The notes below the pieces were generated by a model, which was not told the DNA's origin, did no database searches, and worked only from the letters and a program-made list of their open reading frames with translations. The position numbers and the translations under genes are program-made. Shown in pieces: positions 5,440 through 5,460 of a DNA stretch of 5,460 nt (its first letter is position 1; the number at the start of each line of letters is the position of its first letter). This DNA comes from Verrucomicrobiales bacterium. GTDB taxonomy: Bacteria; Verrucomicrobiota; Verrucomicrobiia; Limisphaerales; RI-55. The DNA is taken from NCBI GenBank assembly GCA_003484235.1, contig DNDP01000385.1, forward strand, positions 5,648-11,107. Reading direction: 5' to 3'.

Positions 5440-5460
5440 CCTGTCCCCGCGAGCGTCAGC

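Overview
The window looks like ordinary chromosome from a high-GC, Gram-negative bacterium, most plausibly Verrucomicrobiota. LpxD implies a lipid A outer membrane. The exported serine hydrolase carries, right after its signal peptide, a short segment of the form 'Y-x-I-E-x-T-x-N-x-x-x-W ... R-F-F-R-V', a style of module I associate with secreted verrucomicrobial proteins. The phylum call is an inference from protein style, not from a marker gene.

Layout, left to right. (1) 1-244, minus: the N-terminal 81 codons of uroporphyrinogen decarboxylase (hemE), running off the left edge. (2) 471-890, plus: a small EVE-domain protein, divergent from hemE. (3) 959-1999, minus: lpxD, convergent with the EVE gene. 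(4) 2069-2431, minus: panD, 69 bases upstream of lpxD and probably co-transcribed with it from a sigma70-like promoter at 2505-2532. (5) 2697-3998, plus (alternative TTG start at 2676): an exported beta-lactamase/esterase-family serine hydrolase, divergent from panD. (6) 3999-4239: an intergenic region with a low-complexity TCG-rich tract and a near-consensus sigma70 promoter (TTGACC, 17-base spacer, TATCAT). (7) 4240-5400, plus: a Gfo/Idh/MocA-family NAD(P)-dependent oxidoreductase. (8) 5401-5460: short non-coding tail able to form GC-rich hairpins.

Functionally this is housekeeping (heme, lipid A, beta-alanine/CoA) followed by two accessory metabolic genes. The only clear functional unit is the panD-lpxD pair; the other genes appear to be separate transcription units. 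I found no phage, CRISPR, toxin-antitoxin, transposase or RNA gene, and no sign of a new multi-gene system. The points most worth a second look are regulatory: the panD leader (AATTC repeats at the promoter, then a GC hairpin and T7 tract just before an ATG without a Shine-Dalgarno sequence), a small hairpin covering the lpxD ribosome binding site, and the intergenic region at 3999-4239.
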